Positions 13,801 to 23,999 of a stretch of 64,000 bases of DNA are shown piece by piece. Positions within the stretch are counted from its first letter, which is position 1. Each line of letters opens with the position of its first letter. The stretch covers positions 2,639,001-2,703,000 of the forward strand of contig NC_092562.1 of assembly GCF_037975245.1 (NCBI RefSeq), in the 5' to 3' direction. The position numbers and the translations under genes were made by a program. The notes beneath the pieces were generated by a model. That model saw only the letters and a list, made by a program, of their open reading frames with translations, was not told the DNA's origin and did no database searches. This DNA comes from Apostichopus japonicus. Its lineage: Eukaryota; Echinodermata; Holothuroidea; Aspidochirotida; Stichopodidae.

Positions 13801-16800
13801 ATCTTTAAGAAAAAAGTTTATCTCACCTTTTTGCAGGTAGAGGTTGTAAGATACTATCGGACCCTCTCCTAAGTCCCCATTGGATGAGTTCCATGCGGGC
13901 CACATGACAGCTATCCAGGTATCTCCTGAGCCTATGAGTGTCGGAGGCAGACCCAGGACTGGTAAGGCTGCCAATTGGGAAAAAAACAAAACTTTTAGAT
14001 GGAACGTCTACTAAGTGTCTTAACTGAAGAAATGCATGGCAGTTAGGATGCTTACTATACATTTATTATACATTAAATGGGTCTTATTTATATGGAGGAC
14101 TTATATTTTATGCCTACATTAAATGGGTCTTATGTACATGGGGGGGGGGGGACTTATATATTGTACATTAAATGGGTGTTATGTATATGGGGACTTATAT
14201 TCTATACAATAAATGGGACGGACCATGGATCACTTTTTTTGCTACTTTTCCACAGTAAATGAAAGAATGAGAGAGTAAATCAAGGAAAAATCAACCTGAA
14301 GTTTTTGTAATCATTTATCATTGAGCATTTGAAGTTGTGATGTATAGGCTTCATAGCCTAACACATTATTAATTGCCATGGTAAAATAGGCCAACTGTAT
14401 ACTACAGTACCTTGACCCAGCTGTTATTTGTCACTTCATTTGTTAGAATGATTCGGTATACTGATACATGTAGACTAATATGCATCCACAGAGATGCAGA
14501 ATTGATGGATATACCAAGAGATGTAGGATGACAGAGGATACTATTTAAGGTAAGAAAGAATAGTTGGGCATACTAAGACACGGTTCGGGAATACTGCGAG
14601 TTGAAGAAAGGTTACCTTTACTACAAAAAAAATGATGATTATAAATATGGTATTTGCTGAGATGCATTTCAATGAACATGGACATTGTCAAGAATGATAT
14701 AACAAGCAGATCACTGTTAGGTTACCAATATGTAAAACATACAGAAGATATGCCGATAGAACAACATGTAATTATGCAGGAATGAGCCTGGGGTAAAGAA
14801 ACTCATGGAACTAAGCAAATATTGCAGTATAGGCTCCAATTTGTGTATGCTACAGTGTGTTAGGATAATAGTTCTTGTCCCCGAGGTATAAAAGAAATCA
14901 CGGATTTTCCGCGAATTCGCGGAAAAAGCTCATGCTTGATTATTAAACTCACCGTAGAAATGTAAAGTGACTTCAGCGACAGCCATTCCATCACTTGTCT
15001 CATGTACACAGAACAGCTGATCTTGGGGATATAAACCACTGACCATGTAGTCTTGCTTACCATAGCCAAAGTGAGTACCATGAAAGCTGTAAAATTGATC
15101 CGTACTTATGTAAATCGTGAAACTAGACGCGTTATTTGGGGATCCCTGCCTCAGAAAGGCGGCGTGCCTCACGTCTGCTGGATCAATGCTTGGATTGATG
15201 ATTGCACAACTCACTTGGAAAGGCTGACCTGGGTTTGCCCGGGAAGATGTCTGTTCAATGATGCCTATTTTTGCCGGAAAAGATGGATCAAGTCAGTTGT
15301 TAATCATGAAGATAAGGAAAACAATTGTCAGTATGTAACCTATTTGTACCCTTTAACTAACAATATTTGACAGAGTTTTAAATTAAAAAACAAGAGATAA
15401 AGAAAATGTTTAGCTAAAACCATCAAAGAACTGAGTGACCACGAGACAGTATTACTTTAATGACCAAACTATCCTAGGGTAGATATCTAGTAGTATTTCC
15501 TGGTTTCCTCTTGATAAGTAAATTTCCACAATGACACTCACACACATAGTAGTAGTAGTTAACTTCATGCATTTTGGATCAAAAGCCCTTTGGTTCCTTC
15601 TTCTACTTGATCCACACATTAGGATTGATTCATGTCTTAATACATATTCCTAAGGTTCACAAATATACACATTTGCATTTTGTGACCTTTGACCTTGCAG
15701 TACATTTCTGTAGTAACTTTCACATTTTGGATCAACATTCTCGTAATTGCTTCCTGTAGTGGCCTTTGCATTTGGGATCAACATTCTCTTAGTTTCTTCT
15801 CCTTTGTGAACAGCAATTAGGATCCAACCACACCTTCACATATGTTCTAAGCATAAAGTTGTTCCCATTTGGACCAACACCTGATTATTTGTTTAGGTTC
15901 CTCACACATGTGACCCACTATAGATCCACACCCACCCCATGCCTAACTACATAATTCTTGTACATAATACGTATCACATTTGGGATCACCAACCTTGTAG
16001 TGGGACCACTCTATCCTTTAACACTTAATCATCTACTAATTGAACATTAAAAACTCCATTTCAGATCTAAAACCTGTCAGTATCCTCTAGTCTCCTCAGT
16101 TTAATACAACACTTACCCCATCTATGCCTAGTCACTTGCACATTCACATAGAAAAGCATCACATTTTATGGTAACAAAATTATTTTCCCAATCTCTTAAA
16201 CTGTTATATATATCTTAACCTGTATTTTCAGTGTTCTTTATTGTCACTAAAAATAAAGAATTTTTTTTTTTTTACTTTTTATAAATTTTTTGTAAAATTT
16301 ATACTGGAATATAGATGAATGAATTCTCGGATCACATGTCTCAAGGTTTTTCTTTATTCTTACCTGATTGACAATTAGGTCCCACCCATTGGGAGGCACA
16401 CATTCCCGAAACACACATCCCATCATTTCCAGAATGATGCCCAGCTGAATCTGTGATACAGTCTGCTTCCCCATCGCTACAATGGCACGTTCTTGTACAC
16501 TGGCTGCTGCATCCAACGACTATTAAAATTAAGGACAGATTTATGAAAGACACCTCAGTATGTAAAACGTTTTTACATGTGCATTTTGGTTTGTAGGTAG
16601 CGCAAAAAGTAAAAATCTGGACATTTTTTGTAATCTTCTACAATCAAAAATGATATCTCCAGGAAAATCCAGATCTTTAGTTAGTTTCGACAAACTCGTG
16701 TGAGAAATACAGTGGAAATGCTTTAATACAGTAGAAAATGGAATTACACAGACGTCTAGCCACTCCAAGTTGAGGCCAGAACGACATTAACGGTCCATCA

Positions 16801-19065
16801 GCTGTTCTAATATTACAATACCTGTCTTTGCTGTTAAAATTAAATCTGGTACCTTTGTAGGCATCCTTCATGATAAACCGAGTTTAGAGACTGGTGTATT
16901 AAAAACAAAAAATAAGTTCTTGTGAAAGTTGACATAAAAGGTTGGCTTACATTGTTGACAATTTGCCAAGTTTACTCCGGTCGAGGAGATGAAACCTGGG
17001 GCGCATTTCCCCTCGGGACATTGACCTGTATCTCTCTCGCAACTGTGGTCATTCTCGCAGTGGCATTTATCCGTACAAGCTTCACCAAAATATCCCGCAG
17101 GACAGTGGTCTGGAACTAGAGGTGGGTGGGTGTTAAAGATAATCGAATTGAAGCAACTTGAACAGTATGAGCAGCGCCACAGAGAGCCAGTTTCAACCCT
17201 AGCGACACATCAGTCACTGCCATAACCTATTAATTTAGGTTCTTTCATTTTCCTTAAGTATATAACGATACAATGAGAAAACATATTTTCTCTTTGTCCC
17301 GGCTTTCCCAGGCCCTCCTAATTGACCCCCAGGTCATAGGGGTCGTAGCCCCTCTTCCATCTCTCCTCAGGCCTGGGTACGAGAATGAGTATGGACTAAG
17401 AGAACTATCAACTTCGAGTGGCCATCGTGCTTTAATACACTAGCAAACCATAACTCGACCCAGCAGTGTTCTTTTCTTACATGTTTATATGTATACCTGT
17501 ACATGAATAATAATGTTTGATTTATATAGCCCTTTATCCCAAGTTTTCAAAGCGCTTTACAGACGTTATATCACCCCTGGTCAATGATAACCTGTCCCAG
17601 AGACAATCCTGCAGTTATATACTTCACACTAATAAATGCAGTTTTATACTTCGCCCAATGATAAGTTATCCCACAGGTACCCATTTAATCCCTGGGTGGA
17701 GAGAGGCAATTGAGATAAAGCATCTTGCCCAAGGACACAACGTAGTGAGCAAGGCAGGAATCGAAACCAGCAATCCTTGGATCACGAGTGCGATGCCTAA
17801 GCCAATTGGCCACCACGCTCTCACAAATGAATTCATTTCCTACATATGTTTACATATAAATTTATCATTTGTTTCTTCTCTTGAATTTCATTTTGCTTTT
17901 CTTTTTTTTTCTTTCCTGAGCTTTAGTTCAATTATTTTATAAATAAACTTTACTTTTAAGCAATGTCACATTCATATACAAGGACTGAACCTTAAATTGA
18001 GGAAATTTTCTGCAGAAAAAAAAAAATTCTTCCAAAAGAACTCACTTTGACAGTTTTGACCGGACCACCCGCTGGCACATCCAGCGTGTGCATGCATACA
18101 TTCTCCAGAATGAGGTAAGCAATCACCAGCAGCACAGTGACAGGTCTGAGTGCATCCCGCTCCAAACATACCGCTATGACAAACTGAATGAAAGGAAATT
18201 AATCAAGAAAAAAAAAACATTTGAAGATTCGTTTACTAATTGTTAATGAGTACATCGGTATTTCCTAAATTTACATCTATATAGCTGCTCTATGTGCCAC
18301 AACGGGCCATCTTTCACCAGGGTGGGATGTGGTTGATGTGGGCAACCTGCAAGAGTCTCACAATTGGAAAAAGTCATCCCCACTGGCATGAGTCAAAAAC
18401 TACACCAACTATCGATCCAATTTTCACGTTTTGTTAACTGTTGAAGCCGTGACGGTTGTCTTTCACATGTTTGCATAAACTATTGCATTTAAGAGTCACA
18501 TAACAAAATGTTAGCATTATGTCAACGTCTATGTTGGACTAAAAACAAAAATCGACAGATTTTTATCCTGAGCCTATCACATGATGACAGTAGACATGAC
18601 TAGGCCTAACCATAGTTGCATCATAAGATTCTATACAAAATCGATGAGACTGATTACAAGCTGAATGTATTAGTTAATTTGTTAAGAGGAAGACTTAGCA
18701 AGGGGGAGTATGTGGAACATGAAGGCATACTCTGGACACAGAGGTCCTAACATACTACAGAATAGCTAATTGATTGATGATTGAAGTATCCGGTTGCAGG
18801 GAATAGTAATAACAATATGGCAAGATGATTTTAAATATTAAAAAAAACTTTTTTTTAAACTTACCATCCATACATGAGGTGCCAGTAAAACCAGCCACAC
18901 AGGAGCAACCGTACGGATCGGGCATACAAATATGGCTTCCTGCACAGAGCTGAAGAGGCTGACCAACTCCACACTGAAACTCACAGTCCCAACCAAAGTA
19001 GTCTACTGCACATACTGGGAAAGGAAAATAAATACTACATGTATATATATAGATATAATAATATA

Positions 19066-19099
<34 letters not shown>

Positions 19100-19389
19100 G
19101 ATATATATAGTGAAAAGTAGGCCACATGTTCTCCAAAGAAAACAAAAGAAAAAACCAAGTACAATAACAAGGACCTAGTAAGTTGACTTGACGCGTCCGA
19201 AATAAGATATTTTATTCGAAATTGTTGGTTGGTTCTTCCTCAGCACCTTCCTCAGCAAAACCGAAAGTGTAAGACAATGGTATTGGATTTGTCTTTTAAT
19301 TGGTCTTGTATTTTTCATATATGTGTTTGTGTGTGTGTATAGATGTGTATAGATGTATATATATACATATATATATATGTATATATGTA

Positions 19390-19433
<44 letters not shown>

Positions 19434-22400
19434 CATATAAATACATATATAAATATCTCCTTCGAGATCTAGAATTAGGAATCACAAATGATTTCGAGTT
19501 GGTTAGCATCATGTTTGATCTCTAGAGTAAGGCAAAATATGCCACCAAAACAGAACTAGTATTGTTCGATACAGGTGGCAAACACCTACAGTGGAATTAC
19601 GACCTTCCTTACCGGTTTCGAACCTCTGGACATACAATCAGCGTCAATAGCCTAGTGGTTAGGGTGTCCGCGTACAGAGCAGGAGGCCCGGGTTCGAATC
19701 CCGGTGGAGGCTGGAAGTTTTGCACTGTTCTTGATTTTCTAACTCATTACGATTTTCAATTATATATATATATAAATACATATATATATACATATATATA
19801 CATATATATATGATACACTACAAATGATTTGGAAGGAAGAGGGAGCAGGCATTTGACCCAGAAGGGGGGGTTCAAGGGTGGTGTTAAATATTACTACCAT
19901 ACATATTATATTTCAAATGAAAAAAGGTCCAGATATGATCTATTTACATACTTGAATGTGTTGTCATGTTTAAACTTACTATTTAAACAGTTCCTTCCTG
20001 CAAAGCCTGGAGGGCAAACACATTCTCCAGTCTTATCGTCGCAGATGCCCCCGTTGTAGCACATATCGCAGATTCCATGGCAGGCCGGTGGGTTCCACTT
20101 TCCTGAAGGACATGCTGAGGGAGGAGAAGGAAGAAGGAAATAGAAATAGTCGCAATCCTGGAGCTGGTACAAAACAGATTTCTCCTTATCAACCACAGTA
20201 TTTAGAATCATTCGTTTATCTTCGTTTAAAAGGAGAAACATTATTTGACAATTAAACCTGACCAGCTATTAAGATACATATCAAACGCTAGCCCAATTGC
20301 AAGATGTATGCTACAAGTAGGCTAGGCCGGTGTACTACTTACTGCTACTACTGTGGAATTACTGTAGGCCTACCCTGGGTTGTTGGCAATAATTGTTTGG
20401 CAAAAGTGATATGGTTCATTATGTTGCATACATGTATTTGTCACAACCCCCAGGTTTGGATGCATGAAACTGTACTTTAAAGAACATTATCTTTTAATCA
20501 TTTCCTTGAAAATAGTGTCCAGAACAATGTGACATGTTTTGTAACGTTTGGTACACATGCAATTTTCTCGATTGGATCAAACATTTAATAACTGACTATT
20601 TCTAAAAGAATTGTACCAGTGGTAGAAACCACATGCACATTTTTGGAAACTGATGTGTATCCAACTATCACATGACTGGCTGAGACTGATATAAATGTAC
20701 ATGATACGTAATGCAAATTTACAGCTTTTAACTTTTGGAAAGGGGGGGAGGTTCTTTACTGAGTTGCAACACAGGTGCAAAAAGCTGTTAAAACACAACA
20801 TCAATGTACCTTGCACAGGTACTTAATTTCTTCAGACTCAAGCATACCCAAGTTTTGCCTTTGACACCAGGATTATTTTGGGGAAAACTTTTCTTCCCCC
20901 TCGGAAACTGCCACAACGTACCACAACTCGTAGCATTTTGAAAAACATTTGGGTTTTGTCAAAACTGAAGATTTAAGACAGAACTCAAGGCTTGACCCTC
21001 CCAATCCTCATTTTGAAACACTTGCCTTGCTTTTGAAACAACTGACTTTCTGTAAGATCCAACATAATGACCCCCCAAGAAAAAGGTGTAGTTTTCGTAG
21101 CACATCGGTATTAGCCTCTATCTCTTAATTGAGAGCCAGAAGAGATTAACAAACCCTTGTTTACCAATTTAAAAGAGCTGTTATAACGAATTGAAAATGC
21201 AGTCCAACAGTAGATATTGCAGCATAGCGTACCCACACCCAAGTCTAATTTTCTTAAATCACACCATTCTGCAGACTTCAGAGATTTTGAATATGTGGTT
21301 TCATTTGGCATGGACCATATGACCCTCTCGGTTATGTTTCTAACGAAACGTGAACACACGTTTCATCGCTACGTTTCGTTTACGCAGAGCTGGATCCGGA
21401 CTAGCGGCACTCACCTCTCACGATGAGTCGGATGACTCCTAACCTCGCTTGAGATAATAACCCGTTCACATGGCAACCGTAGACATCGGCATCGCTCACG
21501 GAGGTACTGTGTAAGAGCAGGGACGTGCCAGATATTTTGACGGTACTGAAGTCGCTTAACTTTATCCATACGATCTCTGTCAATAAGACCGAAGTCAATT
21601 TTTCACAGATCAAGATAGCTCGTTCGCCGGCATTGACCATTACGGTCGGTCTGCCATCCTGAGCTTCAAACCGACCTGTAGATTAGGGAGAGGGTTTGTA
21701 TGATTAGTACTGTCAAATTTAATAAAATGGTGGAAAATTGGAAATGAAAACATTTCCTTAAATTGGCGCTTTTTTCTTTTCTTTCTGTTGTAATGTGATA
21801 AAAATGTCTTGCAGCTGATCGTCTGTATCACACAGGGCCCTCGCCGGGGAAGCACTACGGAATGCGGTGAAGTGCTTGCCAAGATGTCATATCAACTGGA
21901 AAATTTTTGGAAAATCATTACCAATTTTTTGGCTACTACAGTTTTAAGTACTGTTTGTTGCATGGGTTGGTCACCCAACTACCCTCTTACTAAAGCTACC
22001 ACTCTCCCAGGCAGCACCTAGCAAGTGAAGGTATGTACAGAATATGTAATATCATGCAACCATTCTCCCCCCCCCCCTCCCCCGTGCACAACATCTGGTC
22101 AGTTTCATGATCAGCACTGGATGTTACTACACATACAGTGTGGGTCTAATGTATGAGCATGTTTCCTTTTATTGTTAACTCACGATTACATTAAGTTTGA
22201 AATGTCATCAAAATGACTCAACGCTACGACATCCCAATGGCAAATTTCAGGATTTCTCAGAAGAGGGGGCCCCCGAAGCTAACTTCCAAAAGAGTGGTGC
22301 AAGGGGAAAGAAGTAAGTAAAATATCAGGAATGTCTAAGTGCGAAGCGGGCCAAATGTTGCCACTGTGTACCCATATTTTGGGTTTGAATTATTTTCGCA

Positions 22401-23860
22401 AGTAATTTGTTTTTTGGTTCTATACAAAGTAAAGAAAAGGGGCCCATCGGGCCCCACCCCACCTTCCCTCTTGTACTCCCCCTGATTCCCGGAGGAAAAG
22501 CAGTAAGAGGACCTACAAAAACGACAAATCTCAGGTCTGGCTATTTACTTACGGTCAGCTTGTAGCAATGTAATGGGTACGTCATGGTTTTGTCCATTTT
22601 TAAATATGCGACAAGTATAAGTGCCTTGGGCCTGCGAATTTGCAGGCAAAAAGATACTCTGGACTTGGTCAGAGATTGTGTGCTTGGCATGTCCGTGGGG
22701 AAGATCCAGGCTGTAGGTATGCACATCGGCTCCTTGCCTTACGTATCGTTTAATTTCGACCGTAGGGTTCTCTTCCCTCTCGCTGACTAAACAACTGAAA
22801 CTGGTACCAGCGATCCCGGCCTCGTACGGACCGCTGGTCACAGCGATGACCCTGGGTATCTTCGTGGCTGTATTAAAGACAAACGGCCAGCAGGGTCTTA
22901 ACAAAACACCAAATAAGCGGATTTCATGATGTTAGATTGAGTTCTTAATGGAGAGTATATATATCGATAAGAAAACAACCAAGATAATCAATAATTTAGT
23001 CCTCATTAACATTTTCGAATAACACAGATGTAACCACATCGTAGGAAGTTGTATATATAAAGATACAATGACAACACACATGTACAGCACTGTTTATGAA
23101 GGTGTACGTAGCATTACACCAATTGTTTCTTACATAATTAGTAGGCAATATCAGTAATGGGTTCAGAGTAAATTACCAAAGAACTTGATGATTTTTCAGG
23201 AATGAGGGATATTAAATCCTACCTGAGAATGGAATATAGATGATGCAGAACACTGGAATTCCTCTTAGCTTCAAGAAAATTACTATTACTGTGATCACTG
23301 ACTATTTAATGTCAGATTTCTGTCCACCCCCACTTTTAATATTAGTTTGAAAATTACAGGTCAAAAGACACCCATTCCTCCTCTCCACCCCTCTTCTGTC
23401 ACACACTGTTGGCTATATGTATATATAGTCGGCTTCAACGACCTCTGGGCCACACCCCTCCTTTTTAATAGAATGGTTTTATTCACGTTTTGATAAGATC
23501 TACCATTAATTGTAAATTACTCAGAAAAGTTGTTGATCGTTAGATCTGCAAATAGCAATTTCAGACAATTGCAATAATATTAGGACGGTGAAACAAATAT
23601 GGAGAAGATTTCGGTACAAAACCAAAGTGTAGCTCAACTTGTAAGGGGGCACCGACCTATATCAGTGAAAGCATGCTCAGTATTTCCTACCTGGAAACAG
23701 CACAGTACACCTGAATCAGTTTCATATATACTACAGACTGCATAGAAAATTAAATATCCACACAATAAAAAAATGGGTACATACCTTCTACTGAATTACC
23801 CACAGATGATGATATGGTTACATACAGACACAATACGAATAAGCTCCTTGATAATTCCAT
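3979..23860 (-). CDS. Receptor-type protein tyrosine phosphatase with Tie-like ectodomain (3' partial)
   Basis: Nineteen exons on the minus strand: 23785-23860, 22553-22867, 21415-21675, 19980-20114, 18865-19014, 18046-18183, 16951-17115, 16364-16519, 14953-15264, 13827-13967, 13291-about 13679, 12655-12808, 11666-11766, 8340-8521, 7751-7838, 6009-6085, 5014-5050, 4706-4803, 3979-4104. They give about 1034 residues: signal peptide, Ig, Ig, five EGF-like modules, Ig-like, FN3-like, one membrane helix (about 770-793), juxtamembrane region, then half a PTP domain from about 870. EGF module 2 contains PDPYGCSC, a signature of Tie receptors. The intracellular part reads [31 protein letters not shown] and CFKYWPD, which are PTP motifs, not kinase motifs. 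The Cys active site lies outside the window, so catalytic competence cannot be judged. Every junction keeps frame except exon 10/11. Expected role: plasma-membrane receptor that dephosphorylates phosphotyrosine; ligand unknown. Confidence 0.88.
6300..6490. mobile_element. AT-rich retroelement tail-like fragment
   Basis: Contains GTGAAGCGCTTTGATAC and a TTTAGTGCTTATAAATG segment, resembling the 3' tails of SINE/LINE elements common in marine invertebrates. Degenerate; no boundaries seen. Confidence 0.3.
6535..7105. repeat. 88-90 bp tandem repeat
   Basis: Six copies anchored by GCAGCTGTATAAATCATGG at 6561, 6691, 6779, 6867, 6957 and 7046. The first interval is longer (130 bp) because of a local reiteration of TTTATGCCG. 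Lies in the intron between phosphatase exons 15 and 16. Two overlapping open frames here are by-products of the repeat. Confidence 0.9.
8340..11766 (-). CDS. Phosphatase gene exons 13-14: juxtamembrane region
   Basis: Exon 13 (11666-11766) encodes [19 protein letters not shown], a basic cytoplasmic segment. Exon 14 (8340-8521) encodes an acidic linker and then [14 protein letters not shown] and GYLIKQWE. This matches the conserved segment just before receptor PTP domains (proline-valine-x-aspartate, then an aromatic/acidic E). The intron between them is 3.1 kb and holds the 11-bp minisatellite. Confidence 0.8.
8699..9148. mobile_element. Non-autonomous inverted-repeat element, 6-bp TSD
   Basis: 450 bp. 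Left end CAGGGATGAGACTGAG and right end (reverse complement) CAGGCATGAGACTCTT form the terminal inverted repeat. Direct repeats TTTATA flank it at 8693-8698 and 9149-9154. Inside is a GGGGAGGGG/CCCCTCCCC fold-back module shared with other elements of the window. No transposase frame. Lies in a phosphatase intron. Confidence 0.75.
9860..11580. repeat. 11-bp minisatellite with 132-bp higher-order unit
   Basis: About 1.7 kb of CTACATCTACA-type 11-bp units (variants with GTA, AGA, GCA, CTTCATC). The variant CTAGCCTACATC recurs at 10357, 10489, 10621 and 10753, exactly 132 bp apart, showing a twelve-unit higher-order repeat in the middle. Located in the intron between phosphatase exons 13 and 14. 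Confidence 0.97.
12445..12570 (+). mobile_element. Degenerate retroelement tail-like fragment
   Basis: Contains GAAGAAGATCCTGATAGGAT followed by CAAAACGTC, a motif type often found at the ends of dispersed retroelements in marine invertebrate genomes, then a T-rich stretch. No clear ends; assigned only by resemblance. Confidence 0.25.
12655..12808 (-). CDS. Phosphatase gene exon 12: transmembrane helix
   Basis: A Thr/Asn-rich stalk ([11 protein letters not shown]) is followed by about 24 hydrophobic residues starting [16 protein letters not shown] and a basic stop-transfer WRNRR. This makes the protein a single-pass type I receptor. Ends in phase 2 at GTAATC. Confidence 0.85.
13291..13967 (-). 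CDS. Phosphatase gene exons 10-11: FN3-like region
   Basis: Exon 10 (13827-13967) contains [12 protein letters not shown] and [11 protein letters not shown], the B and C strand pattern of fibronectin III. Exon 11 (13291 to about 13679) ends with [20 protein letters not shown] and SSPITVTTV, a typical FN3 F-G region. Exon 10 ends in phase 1, while the best acceptor of exon 11 (TTTCAAG) leaves one base before the open frame and needs phase 2. A one-base indel near the A4 run at 13667-13671 would reconcile them. Confidence 0.75.
14060..14220. repeat. Short tandem repeat, 41-49 bp unit
   Basis: About 3.5 copies of CATTAAATGGGTCTTATTTA followed by TATGGGGACTTATAT, starting near 14071, 14117, 14166 and 14207, with a G12 run in copy 2. 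Intronic. Confidence 0.8.
14777..14938. mobile_element. Short relative of the 8699 element
   Basis: 162 bp. Left end CAGGAATGAGCCTGGGG, right end (reverse complement) CAAGCATGAGCTTTTTCCG. Both resemble the ends of the 8699-9148 element, including the TTCCGCG motif. Possible 6-bp target duplication ATTATG/ATTATT with one mismatch. It ends 14 bp from the donor of phosphatase exon 9. Confidence 0.55.
14953..15264 (-). CDS. Phosphatase gene exon 9: third Ig-like domain
   Basis: 104 codons. [10 protein letters not shown] supplies the first Cys and QDQLFCVHE the second, so an Ig-like fold is likely, matching the post-EGF Ig of Tie receptors. The acceptor at AAAAATAG is less typical than the others, but is the one that keeps phase 1. 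Confidence 0.65.
15560..15995. repeat. Degenerate tandem repeat, about 46-50 bp
   Basis: Repeated phrases CACATTTTGGATCAACATTC, GCATTTGGGATCAACATTC and CACATTTGGGATCACCAAC, separated by T-rich sequence. Heavily decayed; intronic. Confidence 0.45.
16364..20114 (-). CDS. Phosphatase gene exons 4-8: five EGF-like modules
   Basis: Five cysteine-rich exons (19980-20114, 18865-19014, 18046-18183, 16951-17115, 16364-16519), each phase 1 to phase 1. Module 1 reads [19 protein letters not shown]; module 2 has [14 protein letters not shown]; modules 3 to 5 have CHC-type starts (TCHCAAG, KCHCEND, TCHCSDG). Spacing resembles the EGF/laminin-EGF cluster of TIE1/TIE2, but with five modules instead of three. 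The symmetric phases would let modules be gained or lost without breaking frame. Confidence 0.85.
17510..17822 (-). mobile_element. tRNA-derived SINE
   Basis: On the minus strand it starts GAGCGTGGTGGCCAATTGGC (A-box region) and continues to GGTTTCGATTCC (B box). The body includes the complement of CTTGCCCAAGGACACAACG and of CCCTGGGTGGAGAGAGGCA, phrases widely shared by deuterostome tRNA-SINEs. The 3' tail is ATATAAATCAAACATTATTATT. Lies in a phosphatase intron. Confidence 0.8.
19030..19812. repeat. Cluster of (TA)n tracts
   Basis: Three TA/ATAC-rich tracts at about 19040-19110, 19355-19460 and 19761-19812 in one phosphatase intron. The tyrosine-isoleucine open frames across them are repeat artefacts. 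Confidence 0.9.
19641..19765 (+). mobile_element. tRNA-derived SINE or tRNA pseudogene
   Basis: GCGTCAATAGCCTAGTGGTT gives an A-box and D-arm-like start, and GGTTCGAATCCC a perfect B box and T loop. The anticodon arm does not form a clean 5-bp stem with a recognisable anticodon, and the sequence runs on into a short body that ends in (TA)n. A SINE head is more likely than a working tRNA gene. Confidence 0.65.
21415..21675 (-). CDS. Phosphatase gene exon 3: second Ig-like domain
   Basis: 87 codons, phase 1 to phase 1. Ig-like pattern with ILICEKL (first Cys), IVWIK (core Trp) and DADVYGCHV (second Cys). Donor GTGAGT. Confidence 0.78.
22553..22867 (-). CDS. Phosphatase gene exon 2: first Ig-like domain
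   Basis: 105 codons, phase 1 to phase 1. It shows the Ig pattern: Cys in FSCLVSE (B strand) and Cys in GTYTCRIF (F strand, Tyr two residues before Cys). It corresponds in position to the first Ig module of Tie receptors. Flanked by a CAG acceptor and a GTAAGT donor. Confidence 0.8.
23785..23860 (-). CDS. Phosphatase gene exon 1: start codon and signal peptide
   Basis: Starts ATGGAATTATCA in an ACCATGG context, which favours this ATG over the one two codons upstream. It encodes [20 protein letters not shown], a short polar N-terminus followed by a hydrophobic core typical of a secretory signal, and ends in phase 1 at a GTATGT donor. 5' UTR and promoter were not identified. Confidence 0.8.
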
Positions 23861-23999
23861 GGTCATCCACCCACGTATAGGAATTGTTTGAAGCTTTTTG
23901 GTGAATAAGCAGCAAGGGCAGTAGAGCTGATCAGAGCTTCCAGAAACTTTGAAAAGGGGGCATTTCATCCCTTCAAACAGGTAAACTCATCATTCTTTA

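Noticed and set aside
19641-19714. Functional tRNA gene
   Set aside because: A and B boxes are good, but the anticodon arm is poor and the sequence continues as a SINE body.
3979-23860. Tie-family receptor tyrosine kinase
   Set aside because: The ectodomain suggests it, but all cytoplasmic exons carry phosphatase motifs and no kinase motif (GxGxxG, HRD, DFG) was seen.
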